A stretch of DNA of 64,000 bases from CAYMRL01 sp964398985 (GTDB lineage: Bacteria > Deinococcota > Deinococci > Deinococcales > Trueperaceae): contig CAYNOS010000004.1 of the NCBI GenBank assembly GCA_964398985.1, positions 35,383 through 99,382 on the forward strand, in the 5' to 3' direction. How positions within the stretch are numbered: the stretch's first letter is position 1; the number at the start of each line of letters is the position of its first letter. The translations under genes were made by a program, and so were the position numbers. Below are positions 1 through 8,710 of this stretch, one piece after another. The notes beneath the pieces are model-generated. The model did no database searches, was not told the DNA's origin, and was given only the letters and a program-made list of their open reading frames with translations.

Positions 1-291
1 CGGCTGATCTTCGTTCAGATCCTTCCCAACGTCATGGCTCCCGTCATGGTGGTGGCTTCGCTCGACGTGGCGCAGGCGATACTGCTGGAAGCCAGCCTCG
101 GCTTCTTCGGGCTCGGCGACCCCAACCTCACCAGTTGGGGCGGCATGCTCAACACCGCCCAGAGCTACATGCAGCGCGCCTGGTGGATGAGCGTCTTCCC
201 CGGCATCGCGATCTCGCTGGCGGTGCTCGGCTTCAACCTGCTTGGCGACGGCCTGACCGAGGCGGCCGACCCGCGCATGAGCGACCGCTAG
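1..291 (+). CDS. Peptide-type ABC transporter permease, DppC/OppC family (C-terminal part)
   Basis: The reading frame is open from base 1, so the gene starts upstream of the window. The visible part (about 96 residues) is the end of an integral membrane permease of the DppC/OppC family. It has the helix around EASLGFFGLGDP, the WGGML segment and the typical ending LGFNLLGDGLTEAADPR. It would form half of the membrane channel of a peptide or oligosaccharide importer. It lies 24 bases before a nucleoside phosphorylase gene on the same strand and may share its transcript. The substrate cannot be told from this fragment. Confidence 0.9.
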   Translation, partial: RLIFVQILPNVMAPVMVVASLDVAQAILLEASLGFFGLGDPNLTSWGGMLNTAQSYMQRAWWMSVFPGIAISLAVLGFNLLGDGLTEAADPRMSDR

Positions 292-315
292 ACCTCGCAA
301 GGAGCACTCCACAGA

Positions 316-1077
316 ATGGCTGACGATATCCAACGACACCTGCGCGCCCGCAGCGGCGACGTGGCGCCTTACGTCCTGATCCCCGGCGACCCGGCGCGCG
401 CCGACCGCATCGCCGCCACCTTCGCGAACAGCCGCGAGGTCGCCCGCAACCGCGAGTACGTGATCCACACCGGCACGACGGCCGCCGGCACGCCGATCAG
501 CGTCTGCTCGACCGGCATCGGGGGACCGTCGGCCTCGATCGCCGTCGAGGAGTTGACACGCATCGGCGCCACGCACTTCATCCGTGTCGGGTCCTCCGGT
601 GGACGCCAACCCCACATCCCGATCGGCTCGGTCGTGGTGGTCACGGCGGCCTTCCGCGGCGAGGGCACCTCGCTCGATTACCTGCCGCTCGGCTACCCGG
701 CCGTCGCCGACATCGACATCACGTTGGCCTTGCGGCGCGCCGCCGTCGGCCGCCTTGGCAGGCGCGCCTATGAGGGCGTCGCCTACACTCGCGATGCCTT
801 CTATCGCCGCGACGACGGCTTGAACCGCCTCCTCACCGACGCCGGCGTCGTGGCCGCCGAACAGGAGTGCGCCACGATCTTCGTCGTCGGCTCGGTGCTG
901 GGCGTCAAGGTCGGCGCCGTGCTGGGCACCGACTCGAACATCTATCTCGACCCCCAGCCGACCCGCGAGGAGAAGGAGGAGCTCTACATGCGCGGGGAAC
1001 GCGACACGATCGCTGTCGCCATCGCGGCCGTCGACTCGCTGCACGGCGCGAGCCCATCCGCTGAGGCGGGTGCGTGA
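316..1077 (+). CDS. Nucleoside phosphorylase, uridine phosphorylase-like (PNP/UDP family)
   Basis: The 253-residue protein matches the PNP_UDP_1 family, which cleaves nucleosides with phosphate to a free base and ribose-1-phosphate in the cytoplasm. Visible motifs are the N-terminal phosphate-binding VLIPGDPARADRIA (residues about 17-30), the CSTGIGGPSA loop and the RVGSSGG segment. A clear AAGGAG ribosome site precedes the ATG. The stop codon overlaps the GTG of the adenine deaminase gene by 4 bases, so the two are surely co-translated. Together they suggest salvage of nucleosides and bases. Uridine phosphorylase is the best guess; purine specificity cannot be excluded. Confidence 0.88.
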   Translation: MADDIQRHLRARSGDVAPYVLIPGDPARADRIAATFANSREVARNREYVIHTGTTAAGTPISVCSTGIGGPSASIAVEELTRIGATHFIRVGSSGGRQPHIPIGSVVVVTAAFRGEGTSLDYLPLGYPAVADIDITLALRRAAVGRLGRRAYEGVAYTRDAFYRRDDGLNRLLTDAGVVAAEQECATIFVVGSVLGVKVGAVLGTDSNIYLDPQPTREEKEELYMRGERDTIAVAIAAVDSLHGASPSAEAGA

Positions 1078-2846
1078 GCGCGGCGCCGAGGCCGGCTGGC
1101 GGCGCTCCTGACTCCCGGCGCGACCTGCTGGTCGAGAACGCCAACATCGTCGACGTCGTCACGCAGAGCGTCTACCGCGGTTGGTTCACGACGCTGGGCG
1201 GGCGCTTCGTCGAGGTCGAGGAGGGCGAGGGACCGGCCGCCGGCAGTCTCGCGCCGGCTCGCACCGTCGACCTCGCCGGCGCCTACGTGCAGCCGGGCAT
1301 GCTCGACGTGCACATGCACATCGAGAGCAGCCTGGTGACGCCGCGACGCTTCGCCGAGGCGGTGCTGCCGCATGGCACCACCACGATCCTGCAGGACCCG
1401 CACGAGGTAGCCAACGTGCTCGGCGCCCCCGGCATCCGCTGGATGCTGGAGGCCTCGCGCGGCCTGCCGCTGCGCGTGTTCACGGCGGTCTCGAGCTGCG
1501 TGCCGGCGACCTCGGCCGACATCGAGACTCCCAACGCCGGCATCTCGCCCGCCGAGGTGATCGAGCTGGCGAAGGAGCCCGAGGTACTGGCGCTCGGCGA
1601 GATGATGGACTTCCAGGGGCTGATCAAGGGCGACCAGCACCTGAGCGCGATGCTGCGCGCGGCCTGGGACGCCGGCCTCTCGCTCGAGGGCCACGTGCCG
1701 TCCTTGAGCGGTCCCGAGCTCTCGCGTTACATCGCCTACGGGATCCGCTCCGACCACACGCTGATGACGCCGGCCAAGCTGTTCGAACAACTGCGCAAGG
1801 GCCTGTGGGTGATGGTTCAGGAGAAGTCGCTCACCGCCGATGTGGTGACGACCATCGCGGCGCTGCCTGAGCGCAGCCGCGTCATGCTGATCACCGACGA
1901 CGTGATGCCCAACCGCTTGACCACCGGTCACCTCAGCCGCCTCGTCGAGACCGCGGTTGCCGCGGGCTGGCCGGTACTCGACGCGGTGGCGGCGGCCACC
2001 TTGCGGCCGGCTTCGTACCTCGGGCTTCACGACCTGGGCACCATCGCTCCCGGCGCCAAGGCCGACTTCCTCGTCACCGATGCGCTGGCCGCGTATCCCC
2101 CGCGCGCGGTCTACGTCGAGGGACAGCTGGTGGCGGAACGCGGCGCGCCGGTGGTCCTGCCGGCGCCCGGCGCGGCGCCCGAGCCGGCCGGCCTGCGCGA
2201 GAGCTTCGCGGCCGGCACGATCGGCCCCGCCGACCTGCGCATCACCGAGATGGCCGGCGCCTCGTCCGTCATGGCCCGGGTCATCGAGGTCAACCAGGTC
2301 AACAGCTTCACTACGCTCTCCGAGAGGCGCGTCGCGCTGGTGGACGGCGTCCCGGTCGACGACGACCTCGTCCTGGCCACCGTCATCGCGCGCCCGCGCG
2401 TGCGGGTGGGCGCCCGCCTCACGGGCTCGCCGGTCATCACCTTGATAGCGGGGCTCGGTCTGCGCCGCGGCGGCTACGCGAGCACCTTCGCACACGACAG
2501 CCACAACGTCTTCGTGCTCGGCCGCGATCCCGAGGCGATGGCGGCAGCTCTGGACAGCGTGCTGGCGGTCGGCGGCGGCATGGCGTTCGCCGAGTCGGGC
2601 GCGACCAGCCCGACGTTGCTCGAGCTGCCGCTCGCAGGCCTGCTCTCCGACGAGCCGCTCGCCGAGGTTGCCGCGGGCTTCGACGCGCTCGAGGGCGCCC
2701 TGAGGCGTGCGGGGGTGAGCGTCAGGCACCCGGTGTTGCTCCTGACCCTGTTGCCGCTGTCGGTGAGCCCCGACTTCAAGGTCACCGACCTGGGCATCGT
2801 AGACGTGCAGGCGCGGCGCATCCTCGCGCCGCTGGTGGAGGCGTGA
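1074..2846 (+). CDS. ade: Adenine deaminase
   Basis: The 590-residue protein has the full architecture of bacterial adenine deaminase, an amidohydrolase that converts adenine to hypoxanthine and ammonia. Seen directly: the metal-binding HMHIESS motif (about residue 80), GTTTILQDPHEVANV, VSSCVPAT, the late metal site in LITDDVMP and the C-terminal domain ending SVSPDFKVTDLGIVDV. The GTG start overlaps the preceding stop by 4 bases (GTGA), and its own stop overlaps the next GTG in the same way. The position after a nucleoside phosphorylase fits a purine salvage operon. Length and motifs are normal, so it is probably active. Confidence 0.95.
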   Translation: MSAAPRPAGGAPDSRRDLLVENANIVDVVTQSVYRGWFTTLGGRFVEVEEGEGPAAGSLAPARTVDLAGAYVQPGMLDVHMHIESSLVTPRRFAEAVLPHGTTTILQDPHEVANVLGAPGIRWMLEASRGLPLRVFTAVSSCVPATSADIETPNAGISPAEVIELAKEPEVLALGEMMDFQGLIKGDQHLSAMLRAAWDAGLSLEGHVPSLSGPELSRYIAYGIRSDHTLMTPAKLFEQLRKGLWVMVQEKSLTADVVTTIAALPERSRVMLITDDVMPNRLTTGHLSRLVETAVAAGWPVLDAVAAATLRPASYLGLHDLGTIAPGAKADFLVTDALAAYPPRAVYVEGQLVAERGAPVVLPAPGAAPEPAGLRESFAAGTIGPADLRITEMAGASSVMARVIEVNQVNSFTTLSERRVALVDGVPVDDDLVLATVIARPRVRVGARLTGSPVITLIAGLGLRRGGYASTFAHDSHNVFVLGRDPEAMAAALDSVLAVGGGMAFAESGATSPTLLELPLAGLLSDEPLAEVAAGFDALEGALRRAGVSVRHPVLLLTLLPLSVSPDFKVTDLGIVDVQARRILAPLVEA

Positions 2847-4030
2847 GCGCGGTGGGCACTGACCAAGCGCCGGACCTGGTGCTCGAGCTGCGCGACCTGC
2901 TCGTCGCGCTCTGCGAGGTGCCCAGTCCCAGCCGCAACGAGCGCGCCGTGGCCGACCTCGTGGCCAACAAGCTGAGGGCGCTCGGGGCGGATGTCCGAGA
3001 GGACGACACCGCGGCTGTGGTCGGTGGCAACACCGGCAATCTGATCGCCGAGCTGAGCGGAGCCCTGCCCGGTCGGTTCGTGTTGGCGGCTCACATGGAC
3101 ACGGTGCCGCTGGTGCCTGGTGAGCCGCTGGTGGCGCTGACCGAGGGCAGCGTGGTGCGCTCGAGCGGCAAGCAGATCCTCGGTGCCGACGACAAAGCCG
3201 GTGTGGCGGTCGTCCTGAAGCTCCTCGAGCGCTTCGCCTCCCGACCGCGGGCCAACCGGCCGACGCTGATCGGCGTCATCACCGTCTGCGAAGAGGTCGG
3301 CCTCAAGGGCGCGCAGCACCTCGACGTGGCGTCGTTGGCGGCCGACTACGGCTACAGCTTCGACGGCGAGGTGCCCGTCGGCGAGCTGATAACTGCCGCC
3401 GTCTTCAAGGAGCAACTGACCCTCACCGTCAGGGGCCGCCGCTCGCACGCTGCCTTGGCTCCCGAGCAGGGCGTCCACGCCATCCTCGCCGCCGCCGAGG
3501 TCGTGCGTGCCTACCCGCTCGGCCGCGTGGCAGCCGACCAGGTCGCCAACATCGGGAGGATCGCGGGTGGTGGCAGCACGAACGTGGTGCCCGACGAGGT
3601 CGAGCTCGTCGGCGAGGCGCGAGCGTTCAGCGCGGAGCGGCTCGAGCAACTCGTCGAGCGCGTGCGACAAGGGAGCACGGCAGCCGCCTCCGCGGTGGGC
3701 GGCAGCGTCGCGATCGAGCGCCTCCGCCTCTACGACGGCTATTCGCTCGACGAGAACGCCCCGTGCGTTCGCGCACTCAGCGACGTCGCCTCAGGTCACG
3801 CCATCTCCGTCACGGCCGTCTCCTCGATCGGCGGCTCGGACACGAACGTCTTCAACCAGCGCGGCTTGCCGACCGTCAACGTCGGCGTGAACATGCACGA
3901 GATCCACTCCGTGTCCGAGTGGATCGACGCGCAGGATCTGGCGCAGGTCGTCAGGTGGGTGGAAGACGCCCTCGACGCCGCGCGTGGCTTGGCGTCACCG
4001 CCGACGCCGTCGGGCGCCGCCGGAGCCTAG
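2843..4030 (+). CDS. M20-family zinc peptidase (tripeptidase/PepT-like)
   Basis: The 395-residue protein belongs to the M20 di-zinc aminopeptidase/deacylase family. The usual metal and catalytic sites are present in order: AAHMDTVPL (His and Asp, about residues 82-90), GADDKAGV (bridging Asp), CEEVGLKGA (catalytic Glu and ligand Glu) and a late His in MHEIHSVSEW. The central dimerisation domain begins near LTLTVRGRRSHAA. This arrangement is closest to tripeptide aminopeptidases. The GTG start overlaps the ade stop by 4 bases. With a peptide-type permease upstream it may trim imported peptides, but the substrate is inferred only. Confidence 0.88.
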   Translation: MSAVGTDQAPDLVLELRDLLVALCEVPSPSRNERAVADLVANKLRALGADVREDDTAAVVGGNTGNLIAELSGALPGRFVLAAHMDTVPLVPGEPLVALTEGSVVRSSGKQILGADDKAGVAVVLKLLERFASRPRANRPTLIGVITVCEEVGLKGAQHLDVASLAADYGYSFDGEVPVGELITAAVFKEQLTLTVRGRRSHAALAPEQGVHAILAAAEVVRAYPLGRVAADQVANIGRIAGGGSTNVVPDEVELVGEARAFSAERLEQLVERVRQGSTAAASAVGGSVAIERLRLYDGYSLDENAPCVRALSDVASGHAISVTAVSSIGGSDTNVFNQRGLPTVNVGVNMHEIHSVSEWIDAQDLAQVVRWVEDALDAARGLASPPTPSGAAGA

Positions 4031-4063
4031 CTGGCGGGGAACGAGGCCGGCGGCCCGGCGCGC

Positions 4064-4069
4064 TATCAT
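4064..4069 (+). promoter_or_regulatory. Candidate -10 box TATCAT
   Basis: TATCAT lies 35 bases before the ATG of the secreted protein at 4104, in the short gap after the M20 peptidase. The same hexamer is a likely leaderless -10 box at 36334. No convincing -35 is seen. Confidence 0.35.
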
Positions 4070-4103
4070 CGGGTCCTACCCGAGGCGAGAACGGAGAGTG
4101 CAC

Positions 4104-6560
4104 ATGCAGTCAGCAAGGGACCCACTCCTGCGCAGGACGCCGGCGGCCTTGGCGTCTTCGCTGCTGCTGGCGGCCGCCCTCCTGCTGCCAGCGACGGCCG
4201 CCGCGCAAGACGGGCCGCTCAGTCACCTGTTGCCTGAAGCCACCATCGCGGTGATCGACTACGTGCCCGGCGGTGGCGACTTCGGCATCCTCCAGGAAGT
4301 GCTTGACGACCTCGACGTCGCCGGGGTCTGGAGCATCGTGGCGTCGCTGACAGGCGAACCTGCGGCCGCGCCGGCGCCGGTGCCGACGCTCACCGGGCTC
4401 TTCGAGGCGGCGCTGTCCGGAGCCGCCGACGAGCTCGCGGCCGACTGTCCGCAGGCTGCCGACCTCCTCGATCTGGAGGCCGTCACCGGCCCGGTCACCC
4501 TCGGCGTCAGCCTCTCTGCCGCCAGGCCGCTTCCTGGCGTCGTGGCCCTGCTGCGCCCCGCCGACGCGGGCACGGCGGGCTCGCTGATCGATGCGCTCGC
4601 CGCCTGCCTCCCCGGTGGCGGCGACCTTCAGGAAGCGGACGTCACCCTCCACCTCCTCGGCGACGGTCCCGATGGCCCAGTGGTGCTCGCGCGCCTCGAT
4701 GGCCTGGTGATCGCGACCGGCGACCCTGACCTGGCGCGTGCCGTCGTCAGGCTGGCGCGCGGCAGCAGCGAGCCGAGCTTCCGCGCGAGCGCGCTCGGTG
4801 CGTCGCTGGCGGGAAGTTCCCGACCGGGCATCGGTTTCGTCCTCGACCTGGCGGCGCTGGCCGACCTGGCAGGCAACTCGCCCGACCTCGAGGCGGATCC
4901 GCTGGTCGAGCGGCTCACCGCGAGCCTGAAGACGCTGGGCGGGTTCTCGGCGCACGCCGCGTTCACCGAACGGGGATTGACGATCCAGTCGTCCCTGGCG
5001 ACGAACCCGACCGGAGGCGACCCGACCCTGGCGCGCCTGATCACCTGCGCCGACTGCGTCGCGCCGGGGCCGCCCCCACAGCTTCCGACGGGCGGCGTGA
5101 TGCTGAGCGCCGGAACGCTGCCGGTGGTCGACCTCGTCGGCTGGATCGACGACTGGCTGGCGTCGGCCGCCAGCTTGACCGGCGACTCGAGCAGCCTGCG
5201 CGAACTCAGCTCCGAGTACCTGGGGCTCGATCTCGACGCGGGACTGCTCGATTGGTGGGATGGCACCTGGTACGCCGTGCAGTTGGACCTGCCGGGTTCG
5301 GATGTGCGCGGCTGGCTGCAGGGCGCCAGCGGCGTCACGGCCCTGCCGGTGACGTCGGAGGCCGCCGCTGTGGCTGCCATCGAAGTCTGGGGCGCAGGCC
5401 TCAAGAACCTCGCTGGGGCATTGCCGGGCGGGCTTTGGCAGGCGCTGCTCGGCGCCCCGGCCTTCGGCGGGTTGGACGCCGACAGCGCCGGAGCCGCCGA
5501 CGCCCCGCTCTTCGCCACCATGCCCGTCACGCATCGCGGCGTCACCTACCAGCGGTGGCGCGCTCCACTGGCCATCGATCTCGGGGTCATGGTGGCGGAC
5601 GGGCACATGCTGATCGCTTCGCCGTCGAGCCTGATGCGTCAGGTCATCGACCAGCGCTCAGGGGCCGCGCCAACAGCCGACGACGCTCAGCTTCGCGCCG
5701 CCATCGCCGCGTTGCCCGCCGGCACCACCTCGTACTCGGTCGCCGACGTCCCTCGCGTCCTGCGCCACTTCGCCTCCCTGCTCGACCTGGTAGCCACGCC
5801 GGCCGCGTCAGCCGTCGCCCTCTCGCTGGACGAGATGGCCGCCGACCTGGTCGGTCTCGGGGACGACTCGTTCGGAGACTTCGATTTCGACTCCGACTTC
5901 GGCGGCTTCGAGAGCGACGGCGGGCCCACCGGCATGGATGGCTACCCGGCCGACTATCTCGGTCCCGATCCACGGGCGTCCGATGCGCCGACGCTGGTCC
6001 TCTCGGTGCCTTCGAGCTCTGAGCACGAGATCACCTTCGACACGTCTCTGGCGGACTCGTCACTGGGGCTGGTGCTGGAGCTCAGCGGGCTCAGCGCCGG
6101 CGATCTGGTCGAGATCGAGGTGCTCGATCCAAGCTCGTACGAGGTCGATCCCCTGTTGTTCCTGTTCGACATGACCAACGGGCGCATCGTCGCGGCCAAC
6201 GACGACGCCCCCGGCGTGGAACGCTCGGCGGTCATCTTCGAGGTCATGGCTGGGATCGACTACGCCGCCGTCGTGACCTCCTGGATGGGCGACGCAACCG
6301 GGACCGTGATCGTCAACGCGTCGGTGCTGAGCAACGGCGCCGACGGGATCGAAGAACCCGGCGAGGCCCCGGCCGACGAAGGCTCCGCGGGCGACTCGGC
6401 GGCGCAGCCCCGCACTCCCACCTTCGAAGAGGTGCTGAGGCTGTTCGACTTCGTCACCGGCTTCCTCGACGGCCTCGCCGACCGCAGTGGGGTCGGCGTC
6501 TGGACCGTCACGGTGGAGGACAACGTGGTCAGGTCCACGCTGGTGGTGCCGGCGCGGTGA
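4104..6560 (+). CDS. Large secreted protein of unknown function with an inserted PPC-like domain
   Basis: The protein is about 818 residues from the ATG at 4104, which has GGAG just upstream. An in-frame start at 3984 lies inside the peptidase gene and is rejected. A Sec signal peptide (residues about 1-33, ending ATAAAQ) is followed by a body that resembles DUF3352-type secreted proteins; this assignment is tentative. It is clearly paralogous to the protein at 43537-45504, sharing PLPGVV, LARAVVRLA and LDLAALAD and the same ending. Unlike that paralogue it has an acidic Gly/Asp linker and an inserted beta-rich segment (about residues 615-770) that resembles a bacterial pre-peptidase C-terminal domain. 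The stop overlaps the next GTG by 4 bases. No catalytic motif was recognised. Confidence 0.75.
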   Translation: MQSARDPLLRRTPAALASSLLLAAALLLPATAAAQDGPLSHLLPEATIAVIDYVPGGGDFGILQEVLDDLDVAGVWSIVASLTGEPAAAPAPVPTLTGLFEAALSGAADELAADCPQAADLLDLEAVTGPVTLGVSLSAARPLPGVVALLRPADAGTAGSLIDALAACLPGGGDLQEADVTLHLLGDGPDGPVVLARLDGLVIATGDPDLARAVVRLARGSSEPSFRASALGASLAGSSRPGIGFVLDLAALADLAGNSPDLEADPLVERLTASLKTLGGFSAHAAFTERGLTIQSSLATNPTGGDPTLARLITCADCVAPGPPPQLPTGGVMLSAGTLPVVDLVGWIDDWLASAASLTGDSSSLRELSSEYLGLDLDAGLLDWWDGTWYAVQLDLPGSDVRGWLQGASGVTALPVTSEAAAVAAIEVWGAGLKNLAGALPGGLWQALLGAPAFGGLDADSAGAADAPLFATMPVTHRGVTYQRWRAPLAIDLGVMVADGHMLIASPSSLMRQVIDQRSGAAPTADDAQLRAAIAALPAGTTSYSVADVPRVLRHFASLLDLVATPAASAVALSLDEMAADLVGLGDDSFGDFDFDSDFGGFESDGGPTGMDGYPADYLGPDPRASDAPTLVLSVPSSSEHEITFDTSLADSSLGLVLELSGLSAGDLVEIEVLDPSSYEVDPLLFLFDMTNGRIVAANDDAPGVERSAVIFEVMAGIDYAAVVTSWMGDATGTVIVNASVLSNGADGIEEPGEAPADEGSAGDSAAQPRTPTFEEVLRLFDFVTGFLDGLADRSGVGVWTVTVEDNVVRSTLVVPAR

Positions 6561-7540
6561 CCATCGCCACCTGGGGCGAGGCGATGCTGCGGCTGAGCCC
6601 GGCATCCGGCCTGCGGCTGAGCCAGGCCGACGAGCTCGAACTCCACGTCGGCGGCAGCGAGGCCAACGTGGCCGTCGGCCTGGCGACGCTCGGCGCCCGC
6701 GCGAGGTGGCTGTCGGTCGTGGCCGACGACGAGCTCGGCGAGCGGATCGTCGGCGAGTTGCGGCGTTACGGCGTCGACGTCTCGCGCGTGATCCGCACGC
6801 CGGGCCGCACCGGGCTCTACTTCTACGACCGTGGCGGCGTCGGCCGCCCTCCGGTCGTGACCTACGACCGCGCGCACTCGGCGTTCGCGCAGCATCCGAG
6901 CAGTGGCCTGCTGGCGGGCCATGCGCGCACGCTGCTGGAGGGCAGTGAGCTGCTGCACGTGAGCGGCATCGACCTGGCGTTGGGGACGGAGAGCGCCATC
7001 GCCACCATGGCGTTCTGGGAGGCCGCCGGGGTGGCGGGCATGCAGCGGTCGTTCGACGTGAACTTCCGGCGCACCTTGACCACTGCGGATAGTTGGGCGA
7101 GCGCCTGCGCCCCCTATCTCGCCACCGCCGACGTGCTGTTCGTCGCCGAGCGCGACGCCGGCGAGGTGTTCGGCTCCTCGGTCGATCAAGGTTCCGGTCC
7201 CTTCCAGACGCTGCGCCTCTCGGCCCCGCGCGCCGAGATCGTCATCACGCGTGGGGAGCGGGGCGCCGCCGCGCTGGACCGCCACGGCCGGTTCACAGAG
7301 CGGCCGGCGTTGCCGGCGTCGGAGGTTGGGCGTCTGGGGCGCGGCGACGCGTTCGCGGCGGGCTACTTGTGGAGCCGCCAGCTGGAGCCTGGCGACGCCG
7401 CTGCGGCGTTGGAGCGGGCAGTCGCCGCTGCCAGCTACAAGTCGTCGTTGGTGGGCGACCTGCCGGTGCTCGACGCTCGCGTGATCGAGGAGATGCGGCG
7501 CTCGTCGGCCAACGGGGAGCGCGGCGGCGTGCACCGCTGA
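6557..7540 (+). CDS. kdgK: PfkB-family sugar kinase, probable 2-keto-3-deoxygluconate kinase
   Basis: The 327-residue protein is a ribokinase-type PfkB kinase. It has the N-terminal GEAMLRLSP strand, the VGGSEANVAVGLATLG signature (about residues 31-46) and a C-terminal GRGDAFAAGYL that carries the catalytic Asp. The N-terminus and spacing look most like 2-keto-3-deoxygluconate kinase, the last kinase step of uronate breakdown, which fits the uxaC/uxaE genes further on. In the ATP-site motif the first Asp of the usual VD-x-x-G-x-GD pattern is replaced by Gly (EVGRLGRGD), which is unusual. The start is GTG overlapping the previous stop by 4 bases. Confidence 0.75.
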   Translation: MTIATWGEAMLRLSPASGLRLSQADELELHVGGSEANVAVGLATLGARARWLSVVADDELGERIVGELRRYGVDVSRVIRTPGRTGLYFYDRGGVGRPPVVTYDRAHSAFAQHPSSGLLAGHARTLLEGSELLHVSGIDLALGTESAIATMAFWEAAGVAGMQRSFDVNFRRTLTTADSWASACAPYLATADVLFVAERDAGEVFGSSVDQGSGPFQTLRLSAPRAEIVITRGERGAAALDRHGRFTERPALPASEVGRLGRGDAFAAGYLWSRQLEPGDAAAALERAVAAASYKSSLVGDLPVLDARVIEEMRRSSANGERGGVHR

Positions 7541-7543
7541 GGC

Positions 7544-7714
7544 TCAGGCCCTCCGGTAGCGCTGCAGTACGGCGACATCCGGCGAGAAGCCGCTACCCGG
7601 CCCTTCGGGAACCGCTACCCAACCGCCCTGGCGCAAGCCATCGAACGGCGCCAGAACGAGCAGCGTGCGGCGGCTCTCGCGCTGCCCCTGTGGCTCAGCC
7701 ACCGCACCACCTGG
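7544..7714 (-). pseudogene. C-terminal remnant of an enolase-superfamily enzyme (MR/MLE type)
   Basis: Read on the minus strand, this open stretch encodes about 56 residues ending GWVAVPEGPGSGFSPDVAVL-QRYRRA before a TGA. That ending resembles the C-terminus of mandelate racemase/muconate lactonising enzymes, including sugar acid dehydratases. There is no upstream body: an in-frame TAG at 7715-7717 closes it, and the FGE gene begins its 3' end at 7748. I read it as the leftover of a deleted gene that may have been part of the sugar acid pathway. Confidence 0.45.
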
Positions 7715-7747
7715 CTACCGTAGAGTCCCCATGGATAGCGCCGCTGG

Positions 7748-8680
7748 TCACACGTCCGCCACCAGGCGGAACCCGGTGTGGCCGGTGCTGCTGTCGGCAG
7801 TGGAATGCGTGCGGGCCGCCACGCGGTACCGGTTGCAGTAGCTGGCATGGCACAGGTAGGAGCCGCCCTTCATCACGCGGTGCTCGCCAAGATCCTGAAC
7901 GCCGCCGACCCAGTCGTCCGCGCACCACTCCCAGGTGTTCCCGACCATGTTGAACAGCCCGAAGTCGTTCGGCAAGAAGGCGTCGACCGGGCAGGTTCCG
8001 CGGTATCCGTCCTCGCCGGCGTCGTGGTTGGGGAACTCGCCTTGCCAGACGTTGCACCGGTGCCTGCCGTCGGGAGCGAGGTCGTTGCCCCAGGGGAAGG
8101 TCGCCTGCTCGCGCCCGCCCCTGGCGGCGTACTCCCACTCGGCCTCGCTGGGCAGGCGCATGCCCAGCCAGGCTGCGTAGGCGCGGGCGTCGTTCCACGA
8201 AACGTGGACCACGGGATGCTCCATGCGAGCCTCGACGTCGGAGCCGGGGCCTTCAGGAGCCAGCCAGCTTGCGCCAGGCACCGCCCGCCACCACGGCGCG
8301 GAGGCGATGGCCCGCGTCGGCCGATGATCCTTGGCGAGGAACTTGAAGAACACGAACGACCAGCCGTACCTTTCCGCCTCCGTCAGGTAGCCGGTGGCCG
8401 TCACGAAGCGTCCGAACTCCCTATTGCTGACGGCCTTCGCAGCGATCGCGAAGGGCTTCACCGACACCTCTCGCACCGGCCCCTCGCGGTCGGCGGGGAA
8501 CGTTGGGTCGCTGGAGCCCATCAAGAACTCGCCGCCGGGCAGCGCCACCATGCCGCCCGTCTCGCCGGTGGGTCGAGCGCCGGCCGCGCACCGAACCCGG
8601 GTCCTTCCCGCAGGCCGGACCGGCGAGCAGCAGGAGGCGCCGACTGCCTCCGCAGGGTCCTCAGGAGTCCGCTCCACCAC
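7748..8680 (-). CDS. Formylglycine-generating enzyme (sulfatase-modifying factor)
   Basis: The 310-residue protein is an FGE-sulfatase family member. FGE oxidises the active-site Cys of Cys-type sulfatases to formylglycine. It shows PGGEFLMGS, PVREVSV, the TGYLTEAERYGWSFVF segment, FNMVGNTWEWCADDW and, decisively, KGGSYLCHASYCNRYR near the end. Its two cysteines (about 277 and 282) match the catalytic pair of active FGE, so it is not merely a SUMF-like lectin domain. The start is taken as GTG at 8680, because the N-terminal CCSPVRP segment also occurs in relatives; ATG at 8551 is the alternative. Its likely client is the CSPTR sulfatase at 9699-11150. Confidence 0.92.
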   Translation of the reverse strand: MVERTPEDPAEAVGASCCSPVRPAGRTRVRCAAGARPTGETGGMVALPGGEFLMGSSDPTFPADREGPVREVSVKPFAIAAKAVSNREFGRFVTATGYLTEAERYGWSFVFFKFLAKDHRPTRAIASAPWWRAVPGASWLAPEGPGSDVEARMEHPVVHVSWNDARAYAAWLGMRLPSEAEWEYAARGGREQATFPWGNDLAPDGRHRCNVWQGEFPNHDAGEDGYRGTCPVDAFLPNDFGLFNMVGNTWEWCADDWVGGVQDLGEHRVMKGGSYLCHASYCNRYRVAARTHSTADSSTGHTGFRLVADV

Positions 8681-8710
8681 GTCATGGTACTAGCGTCAGC
8701 CATGGCGTAG

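Noticed and set aside
984..2729. Long antisense open frame (581 codons) opposite adenine deaminase
   Set aside because: Arg/His/Gly-rich, no family motif; a normal by-product of high GC opposite a strongly supported gene. The same holds for long frames opposite the genes at 29243-30718, 37471-40902 and 57773-59587.
3984..4103. N-terminal extension of the secreted protein to 3984
   Set aside because: It overlaps the peptidase gene, is Arg-rich, and would bury the signal peptide that starts at 4104.
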